Positions 1 to 9,194 of a stretch of 64,000 nt of DNA are shown one piece after another. The DNA comes from Rhodococcus sp. HNM0569 (GTDB taxonomy: Bacteria; Actinomycetota; Actinomycetes; Mycobacteriales; Mycobacteriaceae). Location: assembly GCF_012726205.1 (NCBI RefSeq), contig NZ_JAASAE010000011.1, positions 62,001-126,000 on the forward strand, given 5' to 3'. Both the position numbers and the translations under genes were made by a program. The first letter of the stretch is position 1. Each line of letters opens with the position of its first letter. The notes under the pieces were generated by a model. It ran no database searches. It saw only the letters and a program-made list of their open reading frames with translations, and was not told the origin of the DNA.

Positions 1-207
1 CGCGACGGGCCGATCGCCTGCGACCCGGACGTCGGGGTGATCGTGCACCCACACGTGACCGTCGTGCATCGCGTGTGTGAACTCGGCGACGGTGGGTGGC
101 GGATCGTCCGCCACCGCGTCCATCCCGAGGGCGCGAAAGGGTGAACCGGCAGCGACTTCGATGTCGCGGAGGGTGGAGATGTCCTTCGGTGTGGCCGGGC
201 GGATCAC
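1..207 (-). CDS. GNAT-family N-acetyltransferase, truncated by window edge
   Basis: The reverse strand is open from a GTG at 207 to base 1, giving about 69 N-terminal residues; an in-frame stop lies a few codons upstream, so the start cannot be much earlier. The opening VIRPATPKDISTLRDIE is the typical first strand and helix of the GNAT fold, and the following SPFRALGMD segment is common in small actinobacterial GNATs. The acetyl-CoA motif would lie outside the window, so the catalytic half is not visible. The family moves an acetyl group from acetyl-CoA to an amine; the substrate is unknown. The gene is divergent from the acyltransferase at 316. No strong ribosome binding site is seen. Confidence 0.7.
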   Translation of the reverse strand, partial: MIRPATPKDISTLRDIEVAAGSPFRALGMDAVADDPPPTVAEFTHAMHDGHVWVHDHPDVRVAGDRPVA

Positions 208-277
208 TCGTCCGTTCTACCCGATTCGAGTGCCGACGTGCGAGAGCCCGGCGAAGATCCGGACCCTACGTTGTCGT

Positions 278-297
278 AACCTACGAATCCGTAGGTT
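278..297. promoter_or_regulatory. Perfect 8-bp inverted repeat, candidate operator
   Basis: Arms AACCTACG and CGTAGGTT are separated by AATC. The site lies 18 bases before the acyltransferase start and inside the divergent interval with the GNAT gene. The size and symmetry fit a TetR-like dimer site. The regulator is unknown. Confidence 0.5.
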
Positions 298-315
298 CAG
301 GACGGAAGGTGGCTC

Positions 316-1074
316 ATGGCGGCGCGACCCGAGGTGACTCTCGACAACCAGGACGCGGTGTACGACTTCTACGCCGTGCACCGGCAGAACGTGCCGCTCG
401 CGCGCGCCGCGTACGCACTGCTCGGGCGGCGGTTCCGGCCCCGCGTCGCGTACGCACCCGGCGCCGCCGCGGGCATCCGTGCGGCGCTGCAGGTGCACCG
501 GCCGTTCGTCGTCGCGGTCAACCATCTGACCGAGAACGATCCGTACGTCCTGGCGGCGGCGGCCTGGCGCAGCGCACTGCGCCCGATCGTCGGCCGCACG
601 CGTGTGCTCGCCAAGGACGAGCTCTTCCGTGAACCCGCACTGCGCAGGCGCATCGACCTGATGGGCGGCATCCCCGTCTTCCGCGGCAAGAACCACGGGA
701 TGCGGGCCGTCGCGGATGCGGGGCGTCGCATGATGGATGTCGGGGCCGAACGGGTCGCGGCGGGCGACAGCCTCGCGATCTTCCCCGAAGGCACATGCAA
801 TCTCGGCGATCCCGCGGTGCTCACCGACATCAACTCGGGCATCGGTCACATCGCGATGCGCGCCGCCAAGCGCGGTGCGACGCCGGTGCTGCTGTCGATC
901 GGGCTCTCGTACGGACCCGAATCCGCGTACGGCCGCCCGCGCGAGGCGGTTCGCGAGGCGAGCGTGTTCCTCGGCGCGCCGCTGTTCGAGTTCGGCGCTC
1001 GACCGGCCGAGATCACCCGCACCGTCGCGGCCGATCTGCAAGCGGCGGTCGACGGGGCCGCCGCGCGGTGGTGA
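316..1074 (+). CDS. 1-acyl-glycerol-3-phosphate acyltransferase family protein (PlsC-like)
   Basis: 252 residues. It carries both hallmark blocks of the glycerolipid acyltransferase family: NHLTEND, giving H70 and D75 of the HX4D catalytic motif, and FPEGT at about 156-160, the phosphate-binding block. The family transfers an acyl chain from acyl-CoA or acyl-ACP to lysophosphatidic acid or a related acceptor at the cytoplasmic membrane. The acceptor cannot be told from sequence; divergent actinobacterial members also act on mannosides and other lipids. The ATG start is preceded by GGAAGG. The inverted repeat at 278-297 suggests control by a dimeric repressor. No membrane helix stands out, so it is probably peripheral. 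Confidence 0.88.
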   Translation: MAARPEVTLDNQDAVYDFYAVHRQNVPLARAAYALLGRRFRPRVAYAPGAAAGIRAALQVHRPFVVAVNHLTENDPYVLAAAAWRSALRPIVGRTRVLAKDELFREPALRRRIDLMGGIPVFRGKNHGMRAVADAGRRMMDVGAERVAAGDSLAIFPEGTCNLGDPAVLTDINSGIGHIAMRAAKRGATPVLLSIGLSYGPESAYGRPREAVREASVFLGAPLFEFGARPAEITRTVAADLQAAVDGAAARW

Positions 1075-1080
1075 GCGTGC

Positions 1081-1124
1081 GGGCCGCACTCTCGTTCGCC
1101 GTGTGGGCCGCACTCTCATTCGCC
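1081..1124. repeat. Two-copy tandem repeat, 24-bp period
   Basis: GGGCCGCACTCTCGTTCGCC at 1081-1100 recurs at 1105-1124 with one mismatch. It follows directly on the acyltransferase stop codon. It belongs to a recurring class of short tandem duplications in this window. Confidence 0.75.
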
Positions 1125-1156
1125 CAGCATGGTGCGCGTGTGCCAGCATGCACGCC

Positions 1157-1552
1157 ATGAGCTTCTTGATACGGCTGGTCATCAACGCGCTCGCGATCTG
1201 GCTCGCGTCGGCGTGGCTCGCGGGCATCCAGATCGCGACCACAGGTCAGGACGGCGGTGTTCAGGGCACCGGCGGCGACGTGCTCGTGTTGTTGTTCGTC
1301 GCGCTCGTCTTCACCGTGGTCAACGCGTTCGTCAAGCCGATCGTCAAGCTGCTGTCGTTCCCGCTGCTCATCGTCACGCTCGGGTTGTTCACGCTCGTGA
1401 TCAATGCGCTGATGCTCATGCTCACGGCGTGGATCTCGTCGCAGACCGAATACGGTCTTACCGTCGACGGGTTCTGGACCGCGGTGTGGGGCGCCCTCAT
1501 CATCTCGGTGGTCAACTTCGTGCTCAGCGCGCTGGTCCCGGACAAGAACTGA
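1157..1552 (+). CDS. Small four-helix membrane protein, YvlD/DUF360 (phage holin 4 family-like)
   Basis: 131 residues from ATG 1157; an in-frame ATG at 1148 is the alternative start. Four hydrophobic segments are visible, at about residues 3-22, 36-56, 60-85 and 103-125. The second carries the family-typical stretch TVVNAFVKPIVKLLSFPL, followed by LLIVTLGLF. This is the widespread 'phage holin family' of small integral membrane proteins (YvlD-like). Despite the name, it is not evidence for a phage. Its biochemical role is unknown. It is convergent with menA, with 16 bases between the stops. Confidence 0.8.
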   Translation: MSFLIRLVINALAIWLASAWLAGIQIATTGQDGGVQGTGGDVLVLLFVALVFTVVNAFVKPIVKLLSFPLLIVTLGLFTLVINALMLMLTAWISSQTEYGLTVDGFWTAVWGALIISVVNFVLSALVPDKN

Positions 1553-1568
1553 GGCCGGGGCCGGCGGC

Positions 1569-2438
1569 TCAGCCGACGGCCAGTGCGATGCCCGTCGCGG
1601 CGCCCCACACGAGCATCGCGAGGCCCGAGTCGCGTAGCGCGGGGATCAGTTCGAGTCCGTGCCTGCCGCCGCGCACCGGTGCGTTCGCGCGCCATGCGAA
1701 CGGCAACGCGAGCAGGCCGAGCAGGGCCCACGGGGTGCGCACGATCAGGACGAGGGTCGCGACGAACGGCACGCTCACGAGCGCCAGGTGCAGCATGCGC
1801 GTCTTCGCGTCGCCGATGCGCACCGCGAGTGTGCGCTTGCCGGTCTCGGTGTCGCTCGGGATGTCGCGGAGGTTGTTCGCGACCAGCACGGCGCACGAGA
1901 GCGCGCCGAGCGCGACGGCTGCGGCGAGTCCCGCCCAGTCGACCCGCTCGGCCTGCACGAACTGTGTGCCGAGCACCGCGACGAGGCCGAAGAACACGAA
2001 CACGGCGATCTCGCCGAGCCCGTTGTAGCCGTACGGGGTGCGGCCGCCGGTGTAGTACCAGGCGCCGAGGATGCACACCACGCCCACGACGACGAGCCAC
2101 CACGCGGTGGTGACGGCGAGGACGAGGCCGGCGACGGCGGCGACCGAGAACGACGCGAGCGCGGCGACCTTCACGGCGCCCGGCGACGCGGCCTTCGATC
2201 CGACGAGCCGCATCGGCCCGACGCGTTCGTCGTCGGTGCCGCGGATCCCGTCGGAGTAGTCGTTCGCGTAGTTGACGCCGATGTTGAGCGCGAGCGAGAC
2301 CACGAGCGCGAGAACGGCCTTCCACCACACCGCGCCGTCGAGCGACGCGGCCGCGCCGGTACCGGCGAGGACGGGCGCGATCGCGTTCGGGAGGGTGCGC
2401 GGACGTGCGCCTTCGATCCACTGTGCAGCGGTTGCCAT
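1569..2438 (-). CDS. menA: 1,4-dihydroxy-2-naphthoate polyprenyltransferase MenA
   Basis: 289 residues. MenA prenylates and decarboxylates 1,4-dihydroxy-2-naphthoate to give demethylmenaquinone, in the cytoplasmic membrane. The UbiA-family signature [20 protein letters not shown] begins near residue 59 and supplies the Mg-diphosphate-binding aspartates; a second block, [16 protein letters not shown], lies near residue 190. About eight or nine membrane segments are visible. Length is normal. menE, menB, menC, menD, menG and menJ are all in this window. The gene is divergent from the SARP regulator with under 90 bases between the starts, so their promoters share that interval. Confidence 0.96.
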   Translation of the reverse strand: MATAAQWIEGARPRTLPNAIAPVLAGTGAAASLDGAVWWKAVLALVVSLALNIGVNYANDYSDGIRGTDDERVGPMRLVGSKAASPGAVKVAALASFSVAAVAGLVLAVTTAWWLVVVGVVCILGAWYYTGGRTPYGYNGLGEIAVFVFFGLVAVLGTQFVQAERVDWAGLAAAVALGALSCAVLVANNLRDIPSDTETGKRTLAVRIGDAKTRMLHLALVSVPFVATLVLIVRTPWALLGLLALPFAWRANAPVRGGRHGLELIPALRDSGLAMLVWGAATGIALAVG

Positions 2439-2526
2439 GACTCGATCTTCGCAGCGTCGCGGTTCGCACCGGCGCGCGGGCACGCCCGGCGTGTGGTGCC
2501 ATACGATCGACGACGGTGAGCAGTAC

Positions 2527-5500
2527 ATGAGTCTCGACGCGGTGCGCGACGGCGACGTACGCATCGACGTCGCCCTGCTGGGTGACGTCGCGACTCGTCG
2601 TACCGTGGGGTCGGCCACCGCGGACGAGTTGGTCGCGGTGCCCGGCATCCGGGCCCGCAGCCTGCTCGCGGCACTCGCGCGCACCCCCGGCCGGGTGCGA
2701 TCGGCTGCGGCGCTCGTCGACGAGGTGTGGGGCGACCGGCCGCCGAAGTCTCCCGGCAATGCGCTGCACACGCAGATCTCGCGGCTGCGCGCGGTGCTGC
2801 CGCGCGACGTCCTCGAGAGTGTCGGGTCCGGATACCGGCTGCGACTGCCGCGCGCCGCGGTCGATCTCGCGGTCGCCGAGGACGCCGCCGACGAGTGGGA
2901 CCGCACCGCGTCGGTGCCGCTGGGGCGCCTGCGCTCGGCGCTCGCGTTGTGGCGTGGCGAGCCGGGCACCGATCTGACACCAGGGGCCGCCGCCGACGAA
3001 CTGACCGAAACCGCGGCGCGTGTGCACGAACGGCTCGAGGCCGCGGAGATCGACGCCCTGCTCGCCGCGGGCGAGACCGCCGAAGCGGTGTCGCGGGCCG
3101 TCGTGCGGGTCGAACGGCGGCCGTGGGACGAGCAGGCCGTCGGGCACGCGATGCTCGCGCTCGCGCGGTCGGGCCGCAGCACCGACGGGCTCGCGCTGTT
3201 CGCGCAGTACCGACGGTCCGTCGCCGACCGGATGGGCGCAGACCCGTCGCCCGTGCTGGTCGACCTCAACGCACAGATCCTGCGCGGTGACGTCGACGGT
3301 CCGGCGGCCCCGGTCCGTCCCGCATCGGCCGGCCCGCAACCGGAGCAGTCCGTGCTCGCCCCGGCGCCGCGCGGCTCCGCTGTCGGGCTGCGGGCGGCAC
3401 CGAATGCGTTGCTCGGCCGCGACGACGATCTCGCCGCGCTCGACACACTGCTCGCCGCCGCGCGCGTCGTCACGGTGCTCGGGCCCGGCGGAACCGGCAA
3501 GACCCGGCTCGTCAACGAACTGGGTCGTCGCGTCGCGGAGAAGGAGTCGGTGGCACTCGTCGAACTCGCGTCGCTGCGCAGCGGTGAGGACGTGCTGGCG
3601 GCGGTCAGCGCGACCCTCGGGCTCAGCGAGGTCGATCTCGCGCCCGGGCGCACGATCGGTCGCCTGCACTCGGCACGCGACCGCCTGCGGTCCGAACTGC
3701 GCGGTCGTTCGCTGCTGTTGATCCTGGACAACTGCGAGCACGTCGGCGATTCTGTGGCCGACCTCGTGGCCGACCTCGTGAGCGCCGCGGAACAGCTCAC
3801 CGTGCTCACGACGAGCCGGTCGCCGCTGCATCTCGGTGCGGAGGTCGTCTACCCGCTCGCGCCTCTCGGCTATGCGGACGCGGACGCGCCCGCGGTGCTG
3901 CTGTTCGAGAGCCGAGCCCGTGCGGTGCGGCCGTCGGCGTCCCTCGATCCCGCCGTCGTGCAACGTATCTGCCGCACACTGGACGGTTTGCCGCTCGCGC
4001 TCGAGCTCGCGGCGGCGCGGGTGCGCACCATGAGCCTCGAGGAGATCGCGGACCGGCTCGCCGACCGTTTCGCGCTGTTGCGCTCGCACGACCGCACGTC
4101 GCCCGAGCGGCACCGCACCCTGCACGCCGTGATCGACTGGAGCTGGCAGCTGCTCGGCGAGCACGAGCAGATCGTGCTGCGCAGGCTGTGCCGATTCCCG
4201 GCGGGTTTCACGGCTGAGGCCGCACGTGCCGTCGCGGACTGGGGCGACCTGGCCGGCGCGTTCGGCGACCCCGTCGACAGCGCGCTCGAAGGGCTCGTGA
4301 ACCAGTCGCTGCTGACCGTCGTCGACGCCGACGCGCCCGACGGCAGTCCCACGATCCGCTACCTCATGCTCGAAACGGTGCGCGAGTACGGCGAGATGCG
4401 ACTGGCGGATGCCGAGGCAGGGGAGAGTGACGAGGTGTACCGCCGCCAGGCGGCATGGGCTCGCGCGTTCGCCGACCGGGCCATCGCCTCAGCATGGGAC
4501 GACGAACTGCAGGGGCTGCGCTCCGTCGACGCCGACCACGACAACCTGCTTGCGGTGCTACGGCAGGCTGTGGCATCGGAGGATGCCGTCACCACCGCGT
4601 CGACGTTCGCGGTGCTCGCGGCGCTGTGGTCGGTGCGAGGCGCGCACTCCGAGGTCATCACCTGGACGTCGCGCGTGCTCGAGGTCCTCGAGAACGGCGA
4701 CCTTGCACCGGGATCCGACGATTCGATCGTGACCGTGTGGCTTCTGCTCGGCCCGCATGTCGTGTTCGCGGAGGTGCCCCGTGGGCAGGCTCGGGTGCGC
4801 CTCGCGCTCCGGCGCCGGGTGCGCGCACATCCGCCACGTCGCGCGATCCTGCGGTTTCTCGTCGACCTCGTGCTCGCGATCGGCAAGCCTGTACGGGTGG
4901 GCCGGACCGTCGCCGAGGGCGTCCGCTCCGACGACCCCGTGACACGGATGGCGGCGCTCGCCACGCGCGCCCACCTGCGCGAGAACCTGGGCGACGTCGA
5001 GGGGGCGCTGCGTGACGGGTGGCTCGGTGTCGAGGCGAGCCGCGAAGCGGGCGGGATCTGGTCGCGTGCTGTCGCATTCCAGTTCGTCGGGTCGATGCTC
5101 GGGCAGACGGGCAATCCCGGCGATGCGGCCGAGTACTACGCCGAGGCGGCCGTGGCGCTCGACGCTCTCGGCGCCGTCGACGAGGCACGTCAGTTGCACA
5201 GCTACCGTGCGTCGTCGCTGATCTCCGCGGGCCGCGTCGACGACGCGCGTGCACTGCTCCGCGCGGTGGTCGACGACCCGGGGCCGGCCGATCCGCGCGA
5301 TCTCGAGCAGAGCCGCGCCGCGCTCGTCGCCACCCTCGCCGAGGCGGACCTCGCGGACGGGGACGTCGAGCGTGGTCTCGCCGGCTACCGCGAAGCGCTC
5401 GCCGTCGTCGAGTCGCAGGTCTTCGAGGACACCTACGGCGATCCCTTCGGTCTGCTCGTGGCGGCGTCGGCGATCGCGGCGTTCGTGCTCGCGGGCCGCG

Positions 5501-5853
5501 CGGGCGAGGTGCGCGAGCTCACCGCCCGTACCGTGCGGGCCACCGTGGGGCGCAAGGACCGGCCGGACTTCGTCGACCGCCCGCTCACCGGCGCGGTCGT
5601 GGTCGCCGTCGGCGGTGCGCTGGTCGCGTCCGGCCGCGAGGATGCAGGCCTCGAACTGCTCGCGCTGGGCGTCACCGGGGGTGGACGGCAGGACTTCGGC
5701 ATGCTGCGTCACGACGCCCAGATCGCGGCCGCGGCGGAGGTTGTCGGCGAATCACGATGGCGCGAAGCATATTCGAGGGCACGCGGTCTCTCGCGTGTCG
5801 CCCGGTGGGATCGCACCCTTGCCGCGCTCGGCGAGGTCGCCTGCACCCTGTGA
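2527..5853 (+). CDS. AfsR/SARP-family transcriptional regulator with STAND ATPase and TPR-like region
   Basis: 1108 residues. Order: an OmpR-type winged helix with the [10 protein letters not shown] motif (about 10-90); a bacterial transcriptional activation domain (about 95-240); an NB-ARC-type ATPase with Walker [11 protein letters not shown] near 319 and Walker [12 protein letters not shown] near 395, followed by [13 protein letters not shown] near 487; then a long alpha-helical tail with repeat character. Such proteins activate nearby genes, often for secondary metabolism, by binding 11-bp-phased direct repeats. The ATG at 2527 was chosen because the winged helix starts directly after it; TACGAT at 2502-2507 would serve as a -10 giving a very short leader. 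The target genes are unknown; see the 11-bp-phased repeats at 11016-11042. Confidence 0.9.
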   Translation: MSLDAVRDGDVRIDVALLGDVATRRTVGSATADELVAVPGIRARSLLAALARTPGRVRSAAALVDEVWGDRPPKSPGNALHTQISRLRAVLPRDVLESVGSGYRLRLPRAAVDLAVAEDAADEWDRTASVPLGRLRSALALWRGEPGTDLTPGAAADELTETAARVHERLEAAEIDALLAAGETAEAVSRAVVRVERRPWDEQAVGHAMLALARSGRSTDGLALFAQYRRSVADRMGADPSPVLVDLNAQILRGDVDGPAAPVRPASAGPQPEQSVLAPAPRGSAVGLRAAPNALLGRDDDLAALDTLLAAARVVTVLGPGGTGKTRLVNELGRRVAEKESVALVELASLRSGEDVLAAVSATLGLSEVDLAPGRTIGRLHSARDRLRSELRGRSLLLILDNCEHVGDSVADLVADLVSAAEQLTVLTTSRSPLHLGAEVVYPLAPLGYADADAPAVLLFESRARAVRPSASLDPAVVQRICRTLDGLPLALELAAARVRTMSLEEIADRLADRFALLRSHDRTSPERHRTLHAVIDWSWQLLGEHEQIVLRRLCRFPAGFTAEAARAVADWGDLAGAFGDPVDSALEGLVNQSLLTVVDADAPDGSPTIRYLMLETVREYGEMRLADAEAGESDEVYRRQAAWARAFADRAIASAWDDELQGLRSVDADHDNLLAVLRQAVASEDAVTTASTFAVLAALWSVRGAHSEVITWTSRVLEVLENGDLAPGSDDSIVTVWLLLGPHVVFAEVPRGQARVRLALRRRVRAHPPRRAILRFLVDLVLAIGKPVRVGRTVAEGVRSDDPVTRMAALATRAHLRENLGDVEGALRDGWLGVEASREAGGIWSRAVAFQFVGSMLGQTGNPGDAAEYYAEAAVALDALGAVDEARQLHSYRASSLISAGRVDDARALLRAVVDDPGPADPRDLEQSRAALVATLAEADLADGDVERGLAGYREALAVVESQVFEDTYGDPFGLLVAASAIAAFVLAGRAGEVRELTARTVRATVGRKDRPDFVDRPLTGAVVVAVGGALVASGREDAGLELLALGVTGGGRQDFGMLRHDAQIAAAAEVVGESRWREAYSRARGLSRVARWDRTLAALGEVACTL

Positions 5854-5876
5854 GCGCCCGGCCCGCGGTCGCGATG

Positions 5877-7427
5877 TCACATCCTGCGCATCGACGAGCG
5901 CACATCGTGTGACATCGTGTCCGGCGGGCGAGTGGCGGCGATCGCGTCGGCGAGCTCGATGCGATCGTCGAAACGCACTGGGCGCGAGCCGAAGTACTGC
6001 CATTGGTCGCTGCCGCGTCCGGTGACGACGACGGTGTCGCCCGCGTCGGCGAGGCTTGTCGCGAGGCGCATCGCGGTGCGCCGGTCGGGCTCCTCGACGA
6101 CGACGGCGTGCGCGGCGCTGTGGACACCTGCGAGCATGTCGGCCCGCAGGGTGGCCGGGTCCTCGCCGTACGGATTCTCGTCGGTGACGATCACGAGGTC
6201 CGCGTAGCGGCCCGCGAGCCGACCGAAGGGGCGGCGTTTGCCGCGATCGCGTTCGCCGGTCGTGCCGGTCACCATGATGAGCCGCCCCGGCGTGCGCTCG
6301 CGCAGATACGGCAGCATCGCGCGGGCACCGGCGGCATTGTGCATGTAGTCGACGAGCGCGGTGAAGGGCTGGCCGCAGTACACGGGTTCGCACCGACCGG
6401 GCACACCCGGCAGCCGGGAGATCGCGTCGGCGGCGGCGACGACGTCGCGGCCCGCCGCCACCGCCGCAGCGAGGGCGACCAGCGCGTTGGGCACCTGATG
6501 GGGTCCACTGAGCCGCAGGCGTACGGGAGCGTCGCCCGCCGGGGTGCGCGCGGTGAACCGGTACGCGCCGTGCGGTCCGGCCTCGAGATCGGTCGCGCAC
6601 ACGTCGGCCGATCGGTCGGTGGGCGAGCACGTCCACGTCGGCACCCGAGTCTGCGCTGCCAGCCGCCTGCCGTACCGATCGGTGACACCGACTACCGCGA
6701 GGTCGGTGCGTTCCGGAACGAACAGCGACGCCTTCGCCCGGAAGTAGGCGTCCATCGTGTGGTGGAAGTCGAGGTGGTCGCGGCTCAGGTTGGTGAAGGC
6801 CGCGACACGGAAGTGCACGCCGTCCACCCGCTGCTGCACGAGCGCGTGCGAGGACACCTCGAGCGCCGCGGCGGTGCGGCCGTCGTCGAGGAACCGTCGC
6901 AGAGTGCGTTGCAGAACCGTTGCCTCGGGTGTCGTGCGCTCGGGGCGCACCGGCTCGCCCGTCACCGCCGCACCCGACGCGAGACCGGCAGGTGCCTGGG
7001 CGTCGAGCGCGGTGTGCAGGAAGTGGGTCGTGCTGGTCTTGCCGTTCGTGCCGGTCACCCCGAACACCTGCAGCTGCCGGGACGGCTCGCCGTGGAACCA
7101 CGAGGCGAGCGGCCCCGCGATGCGGCGCGCGTCCTCGACGACCACGGTGGGCAGGTGTCGTGCGGGCCGATCGCTCACCGCCGCGACGGCACCCGCGTCG
7201 ACGACGTCGTCCTCGAAGTCGAGCCCGTGCCGGTGCGCCCCGGCGACCGCGAGATACGCGTCGCCGGGGGACACCGTGCGCGAATCGTCGACGAGATCGT
7301 GAAGGGCGAGGTCGTGAAGGGCGAGGTCGTGAAGGGCGCCGTCCGACCTGTCGATCGCGTTCTGCGAGCCCCCGACGACGGGGGCCCGCAGAAATGCCGC
7401 AAGGTCGGCGATCGTTCGCGCCTGCAA
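5877..7427 (-). CDS. MurE-like Mur ligase family protein
   Basis: 516 residues. Shows the three-domain plan of UDP-MurNAc-L-Ala-D-Glu ligases: N-terminal domain, central ATPase with P-loop GVTGTNGKTST (G126-T131) and the YFRAKASLF lysine segment, and a C-terminal domain with RLIMVTGTTGERDRGKRRP. The amino-acid-selecting motif, DNPR in meso-DAP-adding MurE, is here DENPYGEDP (416-424), so the arginine that contacts the second carboxylate of DAP is tyrosine. It is probably a paralogue with another amino-acid substrate, not the housekeeping MurE. The start is TTG at 7427, supported by GGGAGG four bases upstream. The N-terminus has a pentapeptide repeat, LHDLA. It is convergent with the SARP gene, 23 bases apart. 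Confidence 0.82.
   Translation of the reverse strand: MQARTIADLAAFLRAPVVGGSQNAIDRSDGALHDLALHDLALHDLVDDSRTVSPGDAYLAVAGAHRHGLDFEDDVVDAGAVAAVSDRPARHLPTVVVEDARRIAGPLASWFHGEPSRQLQVFGVTGTNGKTSTTHFLHTALDAQAPAGLASGAAVTGEPVRPERTTPEATVLQRTLRRFLDDGRTAAALEVSSHALVQQRVDGVHFRVAAFTNLSRDHLDFHHTMDAYFRAKASLFVPERTDLAVVGVTDRYGRRLAAQTRVPTWTCSPTDRSADVCATDLEAGPHGAYRFTARTPAGDAPVRLRLSGPHQVPNALVALAAAVAAGRDVVAAADAISRLPGVPGRCEPVYCGQPFTALVDYMHNAAGARAMLPYLRERTPGRLIMVTGTTGERDRGKRRPFGRLAGRYADLVIVTDENPYGEDPATLRADMLAGVHSAAHAVVVEEPDRRTAMRLATSLADAGDTVVVTGRGSDQWQYFGSRPVRFDDRIELADAIAATRPPDTMSHDVRSSMRRM
7299..7338. repeat. In-frame 15-bp tandem repeat (2.7 copies)
   Basis: GTGAAGGGCGAGGTC at 7299-7313 repeats at 7314-7328 and partly at 7329-7338. 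It encodes consecutive LHDLA units near residues 31-45 of the Mur ligase. The copies are identical, which indicates recent slippage. Confidence 0.85.
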
Positions 7428-7442
7428 CGAACCTCCCGCTCA

Positions 7443-7739
7443 GCCCGGCGCAGGGGTGATCGGGGCCCCGCCCTCCGCGGCGGTCGGGCGGTCGAGGACG
7501 GCGAGCGACTCCGCGGTCGGCAGCAGTCGGTGGGCATCCATGGGAGGGGGATACCCGTGACCTGCGAGTCGAACCGTGGTCGCCGTCCGCCCACCGCCGC
7601 CAGGGCAGGCTGTGGGCGTTCCGCGTAGCGGGATCGGCCGCTGCCGTCGGGTTCCCCGGCGAGCACAGTCGCTCGACAGGCCGTCACTCGACACGGCACG
7701 GCCGAACCGACACGGACCACACCGAAACAGGAGGAACAC
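7443..7739. other. Intergenic interval between Mur ligase and FAD oxidoreductase
   Basis: About 300 bases between divergent genes. It should hold both promoters, but I see no clear -35/-10 pair. A reverse ORF of 33 codons (7440-7541) has high third-position GC but no ribosome binding site and no recognisable product, so I do not call it. The last bases before 7740 carry AGGAGG for the downstream gene. Confidence 0.6.
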
Positions 7740-9194
7740 ATGACCGACGCCGCCGGGGGACAGACCGTCTCGGAACAGTGCGACGTGATCGTGGTCGGTG
7801 CCGGTGCGGCGGGCGCCGCAGCGGCCCTCGCCGCACACGCGGCAGGGGCGACCGTCGTGGTGGTCGACAAGGGCGACGAGTCGACTGTGGGAGGCAACAC
7901 TCGGGTGTCGGGCGGAGGCTGGTTCGTGCACGACGATCCGGCTCGTGCAGCGACCTTCCTCCGAGCGCTGTGCGGCGACTACCCGGTGGCGGACGAGGTG
8001 GTGGAGGTGTGGGCGCGCGAGACCGCCGGGAACTCGCGGTGGCTGAAAGAGCTCGGGGCCGACGTGGGACGCAGCGGTGACTATCACGTCGAAGCCGAGT
8101 ACGCGGGTGTACCGGGAAGCGAGTGCTACCTGGGCATGGACACCGTCGGCGGCCGCATGGGGGAGGGCTTGCTCGCCGACGTCCTGGCGAAGGCGTTGGC
8201 GGCTCGTGGTCTCGCGCCGCGGCTCTCGACACGGGTGGTCGCTCTGCTCACGGACGGTGGCGCGGTGACCGGAGTCGAGGTCGAAGGACCGTCCGGTACT
8301 GCGCGGCTGCGGGCCCGGGGCGGCGTGGTTCTCGCGACCGGCGGGTTCTCGGCGAATCCGTCGATGGTGCGCGACTACCTGCGGGTCCCGGAGTACGTGC
8401 GGTGGGGTTCGCCGCTGTCGACCGGAGACGGCCACGCGCTCGCCCAGTCCGTCGGCGCCGACCTGTGGCACATGGACAACATGATGACGATCGAGGGTGT
8501 GCGGGGGGCCGGCGACGCCGGGTTCTTTCTGATGGCGGCCGCGTCGCACTTCGTGTACGTGGCGAAGGACGGTCGACGTTTCGTCGACGAATGCGCCGCC
8601 AACCGGCACGGTCACATCGACCGCAACGGCACCCTCGAGCTCTTTCCGCTCCGCCCGTTCCACATGGTGTTCGACGAACGCATGCGCGTCGCCGGGCCGC
8701 TGAGCCCGCCGCGTGGAGTCCTTCCGGTCGGGTGGAAGATGCTCGTCGAAGGCGACGCGTGGAGCGAGGACAACAGCGCCGAGATCGAGTCGGGTCTGAT
8801 CGCCCGTGCCGATTCGATCGAGGATCTCGCGCGGGCGATCGGCGTCGACCCGGAGACGCTGGGGCGCACGGTCGCCGCATACAACGCGGCGTGCGCCACA
8901 GGCCGGGACGACGCCTTCGGTCGACCGGCGGAGCGGCTCGGGCCGGTCGCGCAGCCGCCGTTCTACGCGCTCACGGTGACCCCGCTGCTGGGGTGGAGCA
9001 ACGGCGGGCCCCGACGGGACGAACGTGCCCGGGTGCTGGACACACACGGGCACGTCGTCCGTGGGCTGTACGCGGCGGGTGAGCTGAGTTCGACGTACAG
9101 CTGGGCCAAGGACGGCGGATTCCACATCGCCGACGCCCTCGCCTTCGGCCGGGTCGCGGGGCGCGACGCCGCCGCTCAGGCCTTGCGCATGTAG
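7740..9194 (+). CDS. FAD-dependent oxidoreductase, fumarate reductase/3-ketosteroid dehydrogenase type
   Basis: 484 residues. The N-terminal dinucleotide-binding motif VIVVGAGAAGAAAALAAH is followed by GGNTRVSGGGWF, then GGVVLATGGFSANP, and a C-terminal YAAGELSSTYSWAKDGGFH-like FAD block. This is the FAD_binding_2 architecture shared by flavoprotein subunits of fumarate reductase, 3-ketosteroid delta-1-dehydrogenase and tricarballylate dehydrogenase. The substrate is undetermined. No signal peptide or membrane helix is seen, so it is probably cytoplasmic. AGGAGG at 7729-7734 fixes the ATG start. It runs into the convergent ABC permease gene: the last 19 bases are shared. Confidence 0.85.
   Translation: MTDAAGGQTVSEQCDVIVVGAGAAGAAAALAAHAAGATVVVVDKGDESTVGGNTRVSGGGWFVHDDPARAATFLRALCGDYPVADEVVEVWARETAGNSRWLKELGADVGRSGDYHVEAEYAGVPGSECYLGMDTVGGRMGEGLLADVLAKALAARGLAPRLSTRVVALLTDGGAVTGVEVEGPSGTARLRARGGVVLATGGFSANPSMVRDYLRVPEYVRWGSPLSTGDGHALAQSVGADLWHMDNMMTIEGVRGAGDAGFFLMAAASHFVYVAKDGRRFVDECAANRHGHIDRNGTLELFPLRPFHMVFDERMRVAGPLSPPRGVLPVGWKMLVEGDAWSEDNSAEIESGLIARADSIEDLARAIGVDPETLGRTVAAYNAACATGRDDAFGRPAERLGPVAQPPFYALTVTPLLGWSNGGPRRDERARVLDTHGHVVRGLYAAGELSSTYSWAKDGGFHIADALAFGRVAGRDAAAQALRM

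Noticed and set aside
1157-1552. Interpreting the 'phage holin' family membrane protein as prophage evidence
   Set aside because: The YvlD/DUF360 family is chromosomal and widespread; no other phage genes are nearby.
1261-4164. Very long reverse open frame opposite the YvlD-like gene, menA region and SARP gene
   Set aside because: It is an antisense shadow in high-GC DNA: Arg/Gly/Ala-rich translation, no family motifs, and it crosses well-supported genes.
7440-7541. 33-codon reverse ORF between the Mur ligase and the FAD gene, considered as a small peptide precursor
   Set aside because: High third-position GC, but no ribosome binding site, no recognisable precursor motif and no maturation enzymes nearby.
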